This document shows, piece by piece, positions 48,613 to 58,074 of a stretch of DNA of 64,000 bases. The notes under the pieces are model-generated. The model was not told the origin of the DNA. It saw only the letters and a list, made by a program, of their open reading frames with translations, and did not search any database. This DNA comes from Cyanothece sp. BG0011 (GTDB taxonomy: Bacteria; Cyanobacteriota; Cyanobacteriia; Cyanobacteriales; Microcystaceae). Where the stretch lies: the NCBI RefSeq assembly GCF_003013815.1, contig NZ_PRLH01000003.1:22692-86691 (forward strand). Direction: 5' to 3'. Made by a program: the position numbers and the translations under genes. Positions within the stretch are counted from its first letter, which is position 1, and the number at the start of each line of letters is the position of its first letter.

Positions 48613-48822
48613 CTAAAATATCTTGTTTACTTCTTTAATAAGATGCAACTTAATATTAGGAATAGTAGGCTGATCAAAATAGTAACCTGTGACAGCTTCT
48701 TTAACATTGGTTTTCAATTCTTCCCAATTATCTCCTTGGGTAAAAATTTCCTCGGTTAAACATTCTGCAACAAATCCCCCATCTTCTTCTTGGGAAACTT
48801 CAAAAACAATGATTTGATTCAT
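48613..48822 (-). CDS. Orphan HicB-like antitoxin
   Basis: A 69-residue HicB/DUF1902-like protein, IIVFEVSQEEDGGFVAECLTE and EEIFTQGDNWEELKTNVKEAV, similar along its length to the HicB at 8298-8507. No hicA lies before or after it: the giant gene ends 86 bases downstream. It may be a leftover of a lost pair or an anti-toxin acting on a toxin elsewhere. Confidence 0.75.
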   Translation of the reverse strand: MNQIIVFEVSQEEDGGFVAECLTEEIFTQGDNWEELKTNVKEAVTGYYFDQPTIPNIKLHLIKEVNKIF

Positions 48823-48968
48823 CTTATTTAATTATGTTTAAGCTGCTTACTTTATATGAAAATTAGCATAACACAACAAAGTTAATGTAACTGAGTAGCA
48901 ATTTTTAGTCATTTCCTCTACACTGTGATCTTGAGCACCGCACCTGAATCTAAATTTCTCTAGACACC

Positions 48969-50102
48969 ATGACTAAAAGACCCATCAAACCCTTCTATTT
49001 CGACGTTACAGAAGAAGAAATTGACTTTTTTGCTGAAGCGTCCAAAACGATTCTTAAGTCGGGTCGGCTTATTTTAGGGGAGAATACAACGGAATTTGAA
49101 AAAGCGTTTGCTGAATATGTTGGCACTAAACACGCGATCGCTGTTAATACCGGTTCTTCAGGGTTAGAAATTATCTTACGTCTGAAAAAAGCAGAAGGAA
49201 CTACGGTTTTAGTCCCCACTAACACCAATTTTGCCACCGTTGCTGCTGTATTGCGAGTGGGGGGAACAGTGCAGTATCTAGATATGGATGAGAATACCTT
49301 TGCACCCTCTTTGCAAATGGTACAAGATGCAGTAGAAAGAGGGGGAACCCCAGACATATCTGGGGTGTTATGGGTGCATATCGGGGGAGTGATTTCTCCC
49401 GATTTTCCTGAAGTGGTAGAATATTGTCATAAAAATGGCTTATTTGTGCTAGAAGATACGGCACACGCTCACGGAAGTCAGATTAATGGGGTACAAGCCG
49501 GAAATTTAGGGGATGGTGCAGCGTTTTCTTTTTTCCCCACTAAAATTATGACCACCTTTGAAGGGGGAATGATTACTTTAAATGATGATGAAGAAGACTA
49601 TATCGCGCGATCGCTGAGAAACCAAGGGAAGCGAGGAATGGACTTCGGAGGGTTACATACGGACTTTGGCAATAGTACCCGTATTAGCGAAGTTCACGCG
49701 GTTTTAGGACGCATTCAACTGGCGAAGTTATCGGACATGATAGCACGGCGACAACGGTGTTATGAGTTAATGACGGCACCGTTGCGAGAAGCAGGTATTC
49801 GGTTTGTTTCCACGGACCACATGGATAGTGCCTCTCAGTATAAGTTAATGGTATTGCTACCGGAAGGCAAGACAGCTAAAGAAGTAAAAGCAGCATTAGC
49901 AGAAGAGGATATCTTTTTAGGGGGAACGGTTTACGAAATACCTTGTCATTTACAACCCGTGTTTGAGGAGGTTTGCAAGGGGGAACGTTTTCCAAATGCA
50001 GAATACTGGTGTCCCCGTCATATTTGTCCCCCGTTAACTTCGGGGATGACAGATGAGGAGGCGAAAATAGTCGGAGATGCTTTAGTTAGACATTTATCTT
50101 AA
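48969..50102 (+). CDS. DegT/DnrJ/EryC1-family PLP aminotransferase
   Basis: A 377-residue sugar-nucleotide-type aminotransferase. It shows NTGSSGLEIILR, the DTAHAHGS cofactor segment and the PLP lysine in FFPTKIMTTFEGGM, followed by RNQGKRGMDFGG and RISEVHAVLGRIQL. Such enzymes make amino sugars for surface polysaccharides or antibiotics. No other sugar gene is beside it, so its product is open; the neighbouring surface-protein genes make glycan decoration possible. Confidence 0.88.
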   Translation: MTKRPIKPFYFDVTEEEIDFFAEASKTILKSGRLILGENTTEFEKAFAEYVGTKHAIAVNTGSSGLEIILRLKKAEGTTVLVPTNTNFATVAAVLRVGGTVQYLDMDENTFAPSLQMVQDAVERGGTPDISGVLWVHIGGVISPDFPEVVEYCHKNGLFVLEDTAHAHGSQINGVQAGNLGDGAAFSFFPTKIMTTFEGGMITLNDDEEDYIARSLRNQGKRGMDFGGLHTDFGNSTRISEVHAVLGRIQLAKLSDMIARRQRCYELMTAPLREAGIRFVSTDHMDSASQYKLMVLLPEGKTAKEVKAALAEEDIFLGGTVYEIPCHLQPVFEEVCKGERFPNAEYWCPRHICPPLTSGMTDEEAKIVGDALVRHLS

Positions 50103-50130
50103 AACTTAAGCGGTCATTGCGAGGGGTAAG

Positions 50131-50187
50131 CTAAAACACATTTAAAATGTGTTTTAGAAGTCAAAAGGCAAAAGGCAAAAGGCAAAA
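50131..50187. repeat. Perfect hairpin and AAAAGGC repeats after the aminotransferase gene
   Basis: CTAAAACACATT (50131-50142) pairs perfectly with 50146-50157 around TAA, a possible terminator without T run. About four AAAAGGC units follow. Confidence 0.6.
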
Positions 50188-50338
50188 ATGGATTATGATA
50201 CAGCTTTTAGATGTCATTTTATTTATCCTAGTTTAAATGCACAACAGCTTAATATAAATAGTAAGTCTTAATTTTCACACTTTAATACCCCTAAGCAATC
50301 TTTACAGGTTTGTTAATGAAAATAGTTGACTTTTTAAT

Positions 50339-52705
50339 TTAATTTTCAATCAAAACTCTTACTATTTTTTGTAGTAAGGAAGATTGACTATTTTCGTTAA
50401 TCTTTAAAATATTTTGAGTCAGAGTCGTAAAATGTAAAGCTGTGAGAGGATGTTCTATTAAGTCAGATGTTTTGATAGTTTCTTCTAGTTTAATTGTTTC
50501 CCCGGTTTCACTCGTTTTCTCTAAATAGGTTTTCCCAATTAAATGATAAACTCTATAACCTCTTTTGATTGTCCCCTTTGGAGGTGTATTAGGTGGAACA
50601 TAATATTCTATAAAGTCTTCATTGCTTAAATCTAAACAAATCATATTCTTTTTTCTCTCAATGGGTTTAATGTCACTGTTATAATATGCAACTAAAGGTA
50701 ATAGCTTACTACCTGTTTTCTTATTACTGCGGTTGAGTTCTAATGTTTCATTGTCAAGTGCTTCCAGAATACCATGTCTTCCAATTAAACTTGGCGTAAA
50801 GTAATCATTGGTATAACACCTAATATAGATTTTTTCTACTTCATCTACAAAATATTGTTGATCATTAATTAATTTGTCGCCATCGTTTTTTCGTCGTCTT
50901 AAAAATTTAAACTTTCTTTCAATTGTCTTTACATCTCCTATTATTTGTTTAACATAGATACTATTTTCTTTATACAAAAATTCTACCGCAACTGCTTTAG
51001 TTTGTTTCTTTTTTGGACTGCGTACATAGATAACCCAAAAACGTTTTTCTGTACATGATTGATATTGAATAGGTAAGGCAATCTTATCATTAACAATACT
51101 TTTCCTCATCCAGTTTTTAATTCCTAATTCAATTAAAATTTTGTCAACCTCAGATGATGGTTTAAAATTATATTTTTGATAAAACTTTTCCCATTCTTCT
51201 AAATTTTTTTGCTTTGCTAAGTAACATTTAAAATACTCATCTATATCTGAATGTTGATCATCTGTAAAAGCTTGGGTTTCTAAACGTAAAATGTCTAGAT
51301 CAAATTTTTTTGAATATGTCAGTATTGAAAAATCATGAGAATTTCTTGATTGATACTTGATTATTTTAAATTCATCTATATTAATTCCTTGGGTACTAAA
51401 AAATGCTCCTGTTTCTAAATAGCTAAATTTTCTCTTTAACTGTGAATAAAAATCAACCTTTTTTTGGTTATCTATCTTTGTAGATGGAACCCAATAACCG
51501 TCTTTTCTTTGATAGGCCATTGATCCCGTTTCTTCTTCGAGAAGTTTATTAAATACTAAATAGTTTTTGTTTTTATCTAGTTCAATATTTTCCCAAGGTA
51601 TTAGTTCTGTAATTTTCCAGCAAGTATCATCTTCCTCCTCAATTTTCTCATAGTTAGTAATAGTTTTTCCTAAGTTATAAAAAGTTACTTCATTTATTCC
51701 TTTATATTTGAGAAAATTAATGAAAAATTGTTGATCATTTTCATTGAAATTAGTTCCTAAATTATTGATAATTTCTAAACATTCTACAGAGTCTATATTT
51801 GTAATAAAAGCATTTTCTAAATAGTGATCAGCTTGAAAATCAAGGATTTTAAATTCAATCTTACAATCCCTTAAAAATTCTTCAAGTCGTGTCATTAAGG
51901 TTTGATAATAATAAAGTTGAGTTTGTTTGAATTTTGTATAATCTTTTTTATCTTTAGGAAACACCATAAAATTGATTTTATTTGAACGACGCGCATCACC
52001 ATCCCGTTGAAAATAATAATTCTTTTTCTCGTAAGTTAAGACTTCTCCTAAGTCATCACCATCGCTAGTGTTGTAGTCATCTTGACGTAGAAAAATCTTA
52101 TGTTTCCGAGTTAAGGTTAATGTTAATACGTTGTGGTAATTATAGTTAATAAATAAATTTTGTCCCCACACATGAACGGGTTTTTTGGATTTAGGTGAAC
52201 TTTTAGAATAAACAAAAAACAATTCTTCAAAACCATCAACTATCTCTTCAGGTAAAAATTGAGGAAGCAGATAAACTTTAAAAACTAAGTTAAAAATTCT
52301 TTCTCTATTGCTATTATTTTTATTAAATAATTCTTTCCATCCAGAATGGGTTTTATCAGGGGATGAGAAGAATACATGAGGTTTCCCATCATAATAAGAT
52401 AAAAAATATTGAATATCTGACGTTTTCACATTTTTATTATGTTCTTCGAGTCTTTCTTTTATCTGTTTCTTAATATATTTATGACGTTTTTGATAATAAT
52501 CAGATTGTTGATTGTTATCTGAGTTATCTTCTTTAGAATCTTCATTTTTATCTCTAGAATATTCAAGAAGAAAACTCTCAATTCCTCTACCGTTTTTAAA
52601 GAGATATTGATAAAGTTTGTCAGCAACGACTTCTGTATCATCTAATATTTGCAGTTGATTTGTTCTAGAGATAGCTGATAACTCTTTGGTTATTTGTTCT
52701 TTCAT
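50339..52705 (-). CDS. Partner protein of the helicase-nuclease operon, unknown family
   Basis: A 788-residue Lys/Asn/Tyr-rich soluble protein that I do not recognise. No methyltransferase, Walker or metal-nuclease motif was found. Visible are an Asn/Asp/Gln-rich low-complexity stretch (about 50-70), a basic patch RKFKFLRRRKNDGDK late in the chain, a proline segment YYVPPNTPPKGTIKRGYRVY and a hydrophobic C-terminal helix HPLTALHFTTLTQNIL. ATG 52723 is an alternative start that would overlap the helicase gene by 11 bases; ATG 52705 has AGG at a proper distance. Very tight spacing to the helicase implies joint function. A distant PIWI-RE or other effector relation is only a guess. Confidence 0.7.
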   Translation of the reverse strand: MKEQITKELSAISRTNQLQILDDTEVVADKLYQYLFKNGRGIESFLLEYSRDKNEDSKEDNSDNNQQSDYYQKRHKYIKKQIKERLEEHNKNVKTSDIQYFLSYYDGKPHVFFSSPDKTHSGWKELFNKNNSNRERIFNLVFKVYLLPQFLPEEIVDGFEELFFVYSKSSPKSKKPVHVWGQNLFINYNYHNVLTLTLTRKHKIFLRQDDYNTSDGDDLGEVLTYEKKNYYFQRDGDARRSNKINFMVFPKDKKDYTKFKQTQLYYYQTLMTRLEEFLRDCKIEFKILDFQADHYLENAFITNIDSVECLEIINNLGTNFNENDQQFFINFLKYKGINEVTFYNLGKTITNYEKIEEEDDTCWKITELIPWENIELDKNKNYLVFNKLLEEETGSMAYQRKDGYWVPSTKIDNQKKVDFYSQLKRKFSYLETGAFFSTQGINIDEFKIIKYQSRNSHDFSILTYSKKFDLDILRLETQAFTDDQHSDIDEYFKCYLAKQKNLEEWEKFYQKYNFKPSSEVDKILIELGIKNWMRKSIVNDKIALPIQYQSCTEKRFWVIYVRSPKKKQTKAVAVEFLYKENSIYVKQIIGDVKTIERKFKFLRRRKNDGDKLINDQQYFVDEVEKIYIRCYTNDYFTPSLIGRHGILEALDNETLELNRSNKKTGSKLLPLVAYYNSDIKPIERKKNMICLDLSNEDFIEYYVPPNTPPKGTIKRGYRVYHLIGKTYLEKTSETGETIKLEETIKTSDLIEHPLTALHFTTLTQNILKINENSQSSLLQKIVRVLIEN

Positions 52706-52712
52706 TTTGTGC

Positions 52713-55700
52713 CTACTTATCAAATAAAAATTCTTTGAGTATGTTAGATTCTACTGGACAATTATTAGAGTCAAAGTAAATTAAATTACCAGAAGATAGG
52801 TTTGATGAGTGTTGCTCATTCTTTTCTTTTGCAGCGTGTAGATTTAACAGTAAACCTTTTACTTGTTTAAATTCTGTGTAATTGTTTACAATCATCTTTA
52901 ATTTTTCTTTAGTCTTATTTACTGTCTCTTTTGAAAGGCGATCGCCTGAGGGTTTACTCCATGCTTTAACATCAATACAAAAGAGCGTATCTTCTTTAAA
53001 ATAGTATAGATCAAATTTCTCATAAAGTTTGTTATATGTTTTGAAATCTGATAACTTCTCAAAACGAAAGAAAGTTTTAATATGTTCCCAGTCTTTCCCT
53101 TCAAAAATTTTATCCTTAATCCAAGATTCTACAAAATTTTCTGTTAAGGATGGGTATAAAATATAATAAAAGAAATGGGGACGAGGAATATAACGTTCAA
53201 AAATTTCAGGTTTTGGAACCAATGTATTATAAAATTGATAGATTAAATCAGTAGAAGGATCAAATGAGACGATTTTGTCATCACTAAGTGCATTCATTTT
53301 AAATTTTTCAGGATATAGTCGTTGTTGATAAGTATAGGGTTTTTCTCCGTTAATACTATCACTAATCATTTGAAACTTTTGACCTTTGTAGTTTTCTTCT
53401 GATGTTAAATACGGAATAAAATCAGTTTTATTTTCTTTATAGTAAAAAAGTGAATTAATAAACTCATTAGGAACTGGTTTGAGTTTTCTTAACTTTTCTA
53501 AATATTTCTCTGGATCTCGAAAAACAATCGGATCTCGTAAAGTGTCCCACACTTTTACAATATTAAAAGTGTTTTTATTTTCATGAAATAATTTTATCTC
53601 TTCTAACATTTCGTCTCTAAAATCTTGAAAAGCATCATAAGCATCAATTTCATCATAAACGTGATCGTCGTAATTTTGAATTTCTCGCTTTTTTTCTTCT
53701 TCTTTCACCCTTAAATAAACTTGGTAGTTATTAACAGATAATTTATCTATCTCTTGAGATTCTTCTCGTTCCAAGTAATTGTAAAAATTAACTAAATTTC
53801 TACGGGTTTCCTCATTAATAAATATTTTAATTACTTGATTAGGAAAATCTCGTCTCTCTGAGCGACCAATTGATTGTAAAATTCCTTTACCTAGTAATAT
53901 TTGATGTTGTTCCTGTTTAAATTTATTAGCTTCTGGATTGGTAAGGTATTTATTAAAATCTTTAATTTTTTGCTGGGAATTACCAAGTTTTACAAGGTTT
54001 TTCATTAAAGCAAAATGATATAATGTCGTTTCTTTTTCAGAGTCTTTTGATTTTTTAGACGGTTCTATCGCTGTAAAATAACTATCCATCAATAACACTA
54101 AACAATCAAAATCTTTTTCTTGGTTGTCTTTAGTTTTAATAATGGGATTTAATCCTTTAGAAGCTGATTGATACGCAGAAATAAAGAATATTTTTTGATT
54201 TTCTTCTTCTATCAGTTCATCTAAATAAGTTTTTTGATTCTCCTTATTATAGTAATTTTTATTAAAAGATGCTTGATATAAAATCAGCTTAACTTTCATA
54301 TCAGTGTTATATTTTTCATGATTTACTTTAAAATAATAGATATCAGGATGTTCTTCTGATTTTTCAAATATAAAGTTACTAATATCACAATAATTAATTA
54401 ATTTTCTTATCCACCGTAAACTTTGAGTAAAAGCAATGGTTTCTTGAATTGAATCATCTTCAAATAGATAGAATAAGAAGTTAAGAAACCTTTCTAATTC
54501 TTGTTTTTTATAGCGATGAAAATTACGTTTATCTTCTTCAAGACTATCAATAAATTTATTCAAAACAAGTTCTTTGAATCTTTCAACAACTCCTTTGGTT
54601 TTTTCATTAGGAAAAGACAAAGGTTCCTGATTAAAAAATTTAACTTCAATATTTCTTTTTTCTTGACGGTATTTTCTAATATCTTCACAAAGTTTAATTT
54701 CCTGTTTATTCATTACCTTAAAAGCACTTTCCCCAGACTCATTTCGTAATTTATCTTCTAAATATTTGAAGTCGTAACTGGTGGTTAAGTCCCCAGAAAT
54801 ACCCCCAGTTGCTGAGATGAGAAAGATGATATTAGAACTATTGGTTAATATAGAATTAAGTTTATGTTCAGGGGATGTAAATATAGCAGTGCTACCAATA
54901 GAAATTTCTCTAAGTTCATGATGAATTAATTTTTTATATCGAGATATTTCTTTAATGTTTATGATAGATTTATTACTTTCATAAACATAAGTTCGGTTGA
55001 TGTAAATATCAGGTTTATTATCTTTTATAATATCTTCATCTTCTCGTTTACCCCTAGATATTTGTTCAGACCAAATACTTAAAGAACGTGACTGGGAATC
55101 ATCAACTTCTAAAACATTTTGTAATATCTTTTTAATCTTTTCAATCTGCGATCGCATCGCTAAAATTGTATAAATTAATTCAGCGACAGAGGTGTTGTCT
55201 GAGGTGTTTTTATTGACAATATGAACATGACCATCCTCAGGTTTTTTTAGAAATAAATCGTTGAGACAGTCTATGTTATAAATATAGAGATTATTATATG
55301 AAAAAATGTTCATTAAATCATTACTAATTTTGTTATAAAGGTGTTGAGAAATCAGTAAGGTTTTAGTATTTTGAAATTTTGCTAACACTCTAGATAACAT
55401 ATCAAAATCTAGGGTAATAGGATTGTTTTCATCAGCATAATTAAAAATATCTATAATATCCTTTAAAGATTGTTCAAAACCTTGATTAATAGTTCTTACC
55501 TCCTTTAAATAGTCAAATGAGTTTCCTTCTTGAAGGATTAATCTTTTACAAATAGGAGCATATTCTATGAGTTGAGGGTCAAGAATTTTATTTGTTTGAA
55601 AATGTTTCTCAAATTGATCAATTTTATGTTTATTATTCCCAATAAAGTCTAAGAATTTTCTGTTCTCTTTATTGTGAGAGGAAAACAGAAGAGAAAATTC

Positions 55701-56621
55701 TCGAATAATAGATGAGAGTGCATTATTGATGGCCATTTCTTGAGGAGAAATAATATCAATTTTCTTCTTAAGAATGATTTGATAACCATCTTCTTGTTCA
55801 TCGAAAGCAAAGATGAATTTTGTAGAGTTTTGCGTTTGCTTCGCAGCATATTTATCTAGATAGTCACTTCTTTTGACCCATTTTTGTCCGTTATGATGTA
55901 AATAGTTTATATTGGTTTCAAATTTTTCATAAGTAAGCATTAAAATTCCAGATTTTTCTCTTAAAAGATAGAGAGGAAAGAAGATTTTTATTAACTCCAA
56001 ACATTCTTTTGATAAATTTTCTTTATCTAGTTCACATTGAATGAAAAATAATAAGAAATTTTCCAGTAAATTGTTAAGTTGGGATAGTGCTTTAGTCGTT
56101 TGAAGTTTCTTATATTCTTCATCACCAAAATCAGCTTTTTTAATATCTTCAAGACGATTAATTGTCCCTTTTGCTTTTTCTAGCTTTTCTTTATATTCCT
56201 GAATCTTTTCTTGGGAATATGTTTTTAATCCCCGTTTCCATAACTCTGTATTTGTTAGAATTGAAGGAAGCCATTTCTTATATAATTTGATATTATCATC
56301 ACTCATCTTCATTTCTAATGAATTGATTGTATAGATGGGAATATCTGGATATTGATTTCTAATTGATTTTGGAACCGATAAATGTTCTCTTAAAGGTGCG
56401 ACATAAATACCAATTATTTGAGTATTAGAATGCTCTTGAATGGTTTGACATATTGCTTGAAATAGTTGATGAGTTTTTCCCGAACCCGTACCATAATTAA
56501 TAAGTTTCAGTTGGGAAAGATTGTTTTGAAAACTATCTTGAATAATATTAAGATAAGAATCAAGGATTTGCTGGCGAAATCTTCTTAACTGTTGTTCAGA
56601 CATATTTTGTGAATTTTCCAT
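52713..56621 (-). CDS. Superfamily 2-like helicase with C-terminal PD-(D/E)XK-like nuclease domain
   Basis: A 1302-residue protein. Walker A is GTGSGKT at 44-50, Walker B-type FAFDEQED at 272-278, a SAT motif (LISATGG) near 600, a motif V-like SAYQSASKGLNP near 810, and motif VI QSIGRSERR near 915. The last 120 residues carry D1204 and D1217-V-K1219 (CIDVKAW), the spacing of a PD-(D/E)XK nuclease core. Between 120 and 270 and between 290 and 580 are long inserted helical regions. Very Lys/Asn/Ile-rich and A+T-rich, unlike its neighbours, which suggests transfer. It is not a type III restriction subunit: no Mod partner is present. It lies 50 bases after the MATE gene. Confidence 0.82.
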   Translation of the reverse strand: MENSQNMSEQQLRRFRQQILDSYLNIIQDSFQNNLSQLKLINYGTGSGKTHQLFQAICQTIQEHSNTQIIGIYVAPLREHLSVPKSIRNQYPDIPIYTINSLEMKMSDDNIKLYKKWLPSILTNTELWKRGLKTYSQEKIQEYKEKLEKAKGTINRLEDIKKADFGDEEYKKLQTTKALSQLNNLLENFLLFFIQCELDKENLSKECLELIKIFFPLYLLREKSGILMLTYEKFETNINYLHHNGQKWVKRSDYLDKYAAKQTQNSTKFIFAFDEQEDGYQIILKKKIDIISPQEMAINNALSSIIREFSLLFSSHNKENRKFLDFIGNNKHKIDQFEKHFQTNKILDPQLIEYAPICKRLILQEGNSFDYLKEVRTINQGFEQSLKDIIDIFNYADENNPITLDFDMLSRVLAKFQNTKTLLISQHLYNKISNDLMNIFSYNNLYIYNIDCLNDLFLKKPEDGHVHIVNKNTSDNTSVAELIYTILAMRSQIEKIKKILQNVLEVDDSQSRSLSIWSEQISRGKREDEDIIKDNKPDIYINRTYVYESNKSIINIKEISRYKKLIHHELREISIGSTAIFTSPEHKLNSILTNSSNIIFLISATGGISGDLTTSYDFKYLEDKLRNESGESAFKVMNKQEIKLCEDIRKYRQEKRNIEVKFFNQEPLSFPNEKTKGVVERFKELVLNKFIDSLEEDKRNFHRYKKQELERFLNFLFYLFEDDSIQETIAFTQSLRWIRKLINYCDISNFIFEKSEEHPDIYYFKVNHEKYNTDMKVKLILYQASFNKNYYNKENQKTYLDELIEEENQKIFFISAYQSASKGLNPIIKTKDNQEKDFDCLVLLMDSYFTAIEPSKKSKDSEKETTLYHFALMKNLVKLGNSQQKIKDFNKYLTNPEANKFKQEQHQILLGKGILQSIGRSERRDFPNQVIKIFINEETRRNLVNFYNYLEREESQEIDKLSVNNYQVYLRVKEEEKKREIQNYDDHVYDEIDAYDAFQDFRDEMLEEIKLFHENKNTFNIVKVWDTLRDPIVFRDPEKYLEKLRKLKPVPNEFINSLFYYKENKTDFIPYLTSEENYKGQKFQMISDSINGEKPYTYQQRLYPEKFKMNALSDDKIVSFDPSTDLIYQFYNTLVPKPEIFERYIPRPHFFYYILYPSLTENFVESWIKDKIFEGKDWEHIKTFFRFEKLSDFKTYNKLYEKFDLYYFKEDTLFCIDVKAWSKPSGDRLSKETVNKTKEKLKMIVNNYTEFKQVKGLLLNLHAAKEKNEQHSSNLSSGNLIYFDSNNCPVESNILKEFLFDK

Positions 56622-56671
56622 TATTTATTCAGGACGTTTTATAAGAGTGAAATAAAAAATAATTCAAGTCC

Positions 56672-58024
56672 TTATTCTGATTCTTGAAATTGAAAAATCT
56701 GATTTTTTTGAACTTTCGGTAATTGTAAAAATAGGGTGATCATTAATGTTCCCATATAAGCAGTTAAAGCTGACCATAATAAATGATTATTGTGCCAATA
56801 GTAAGCCATAATTGATAAGGGTAAAAATCCAATTAAAAAGGCTATCAAAACGCCATTTCTTAAGGTAGTTCCTTCTTTTAAACCGATAAAATATCCTTCT
56901 AACATAAAAGCAGTAGCAGTTAAGCACAAAAGGGGCAGTAACCATAAGGTATATTGTATCGCTGTTTGACTAATTTCTTGGTGATCAGTTAATAAGTTAA
57001 AAATAGTTTTAGGAAAAATGAATGGAATAATAGCAAAGCTTGAAGCAATAACTAAACTATTAATAATGGAGACAACTAATAAAGGAATAATTTGCTCTAT
57101 TGTTCCTTTCCCTTTAAAATTCCCTGTTAACGTTTGAAGCGTCATTCCTATTCCTTGAACTGTAAATTGACTTAACAAAGCAATTTGTAATAATAAACCA
57201 TTGGCGGCTAAAATCTCAGTTCCTAATAATGCACTTAAATTTGTAAATAAAGAATAGGCAGAAATAAGAGCTAAGAATCTAATTAATATGTTTCCCTTTA
57301 AAGCAATAATTGATTTTAACTCTTGTTTATCTAATACTCGTTTTAAAATATCAGAGATCCTATCCCATTTAACACTTGATACCATAAAAATAAGAGCCAC
57401 GAATAAAGCTAAATATTGACTAATTGCAGTCGCTAAACCTGCACCCATGCTTCCCCAACCCCAACGATAAATCATCACATAATCTAGACCAACATTAGAA
57501 AAATTACCCACAAAAGATAACAATAAAATAGCTGCTTTCATTTCCCTTCCCAAGAACCAACCAATGAAAACAAAATTAAGTAAAACTGCAGGCGCACCCC
57601 AAATTCTGGCTCGAAAATAATCAATTCCTGAGGCTTCAATATTGGGAGAACCCGATAATAAAGTAAAGCCTATTTTTTCGATAGGATATTGTAAAATGAG
57701 AATAATAAAAGCAATGGTTAAAGCAATTAAACCACTGCGTAAAATAGCGAGTAATATTCCTTCTTCATCCTCTTTTCCCACTGCTTGCGCGGTAATAGCA
57801 TTTGTTCCAGAACGAATAAACTTTAAAACCCGATATAAATAGTCAAACAAAATGCTTCCTAGAATGACACCAGCTAAGTAACGAATGTCTTCTAAATGTC
57901 CTAAAAAAGCAGTATCACATAACCCTGCTAAGGGAACCATCATATTAGATAAAACACTAACTGAAGCGAGGCGATAAAAGCGAGGCAAAAAACTACGATA
58001 CTCAACAGGAAGGGAAAAATTCAT
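56672..58024 (-). CDS. MATE-family efflux transporter (DinF-like)
   Basis: A 450-residue membrane transporter with about twelve hydrophobic segments that exports drugs or metabolites with Na+ or H+ exchange. The family pattern is clear: LAGLCDTAFLGHL in helix 1, RSGTNAITAQAVGKEDEEG, NFVFIGWFLGRE, and the repeated half starting near 240. It is on the same strand as the helicase operon, which starts 50 bases after its stop, so it may be co-transcribed or simply adjacent. Confidence 0.9.
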   Translation of the reverse strand: MNFSLPVEYRSFLPRFYRLASVSVLSNMMVPLAGLCDTAFLGHLEDIRYLAGVILGSILFDYLYRVLKFIRSGTNAITAQAVGKEDEEGILLAILRSGLIALTIAFIILILQYPIEKIGFTLLSGSPNIEASGIDYFRARIWGAPAVLLNFVFIGWFLGREMKAAILLLSFVGNFSNVGLDYVMIYRWGWGSMGAGLATAISQYLALFVALIFMVSSVKWDRISDILKRVLDKQELKSIIALKGNILIRFLALISAYSLFTNLSALLGTEILAANGLLLQIALLSQFTVQGIGMTLQTLTGNFKGKGTIEQIIPLLVVSIINSLVIASSFAIIPFIFPKTIFNLLTDHQEISQTAIQYTLWLLPLLCLTATAFMLEGYFIGLKEGTTLRNGVLIAFLIGFLPLSIMAYYWHNNHLLWSALTAYMGTLMITLFLQLPKVQKNQIFQFQESE

Positions 58025-58074
58025 ATAGATAGTGAACTGTCATCTGCGAATCTAACTAAATAATATATTATACT

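Noticed and set aside
50339..52723. PIWI-RE or Argonaute protein
   Set aside because: The neighbourhood is suggestive, but I could not find PIWI catalytic or RE signature residues, so I do not call it.
50339..56621. Type III restriction-modification system
   Set aside because: The helicase and nuclease-like end fit Res, but the partner has no methyltransferase motif (no DPPY, no SAM loop) and the proteins are larger.
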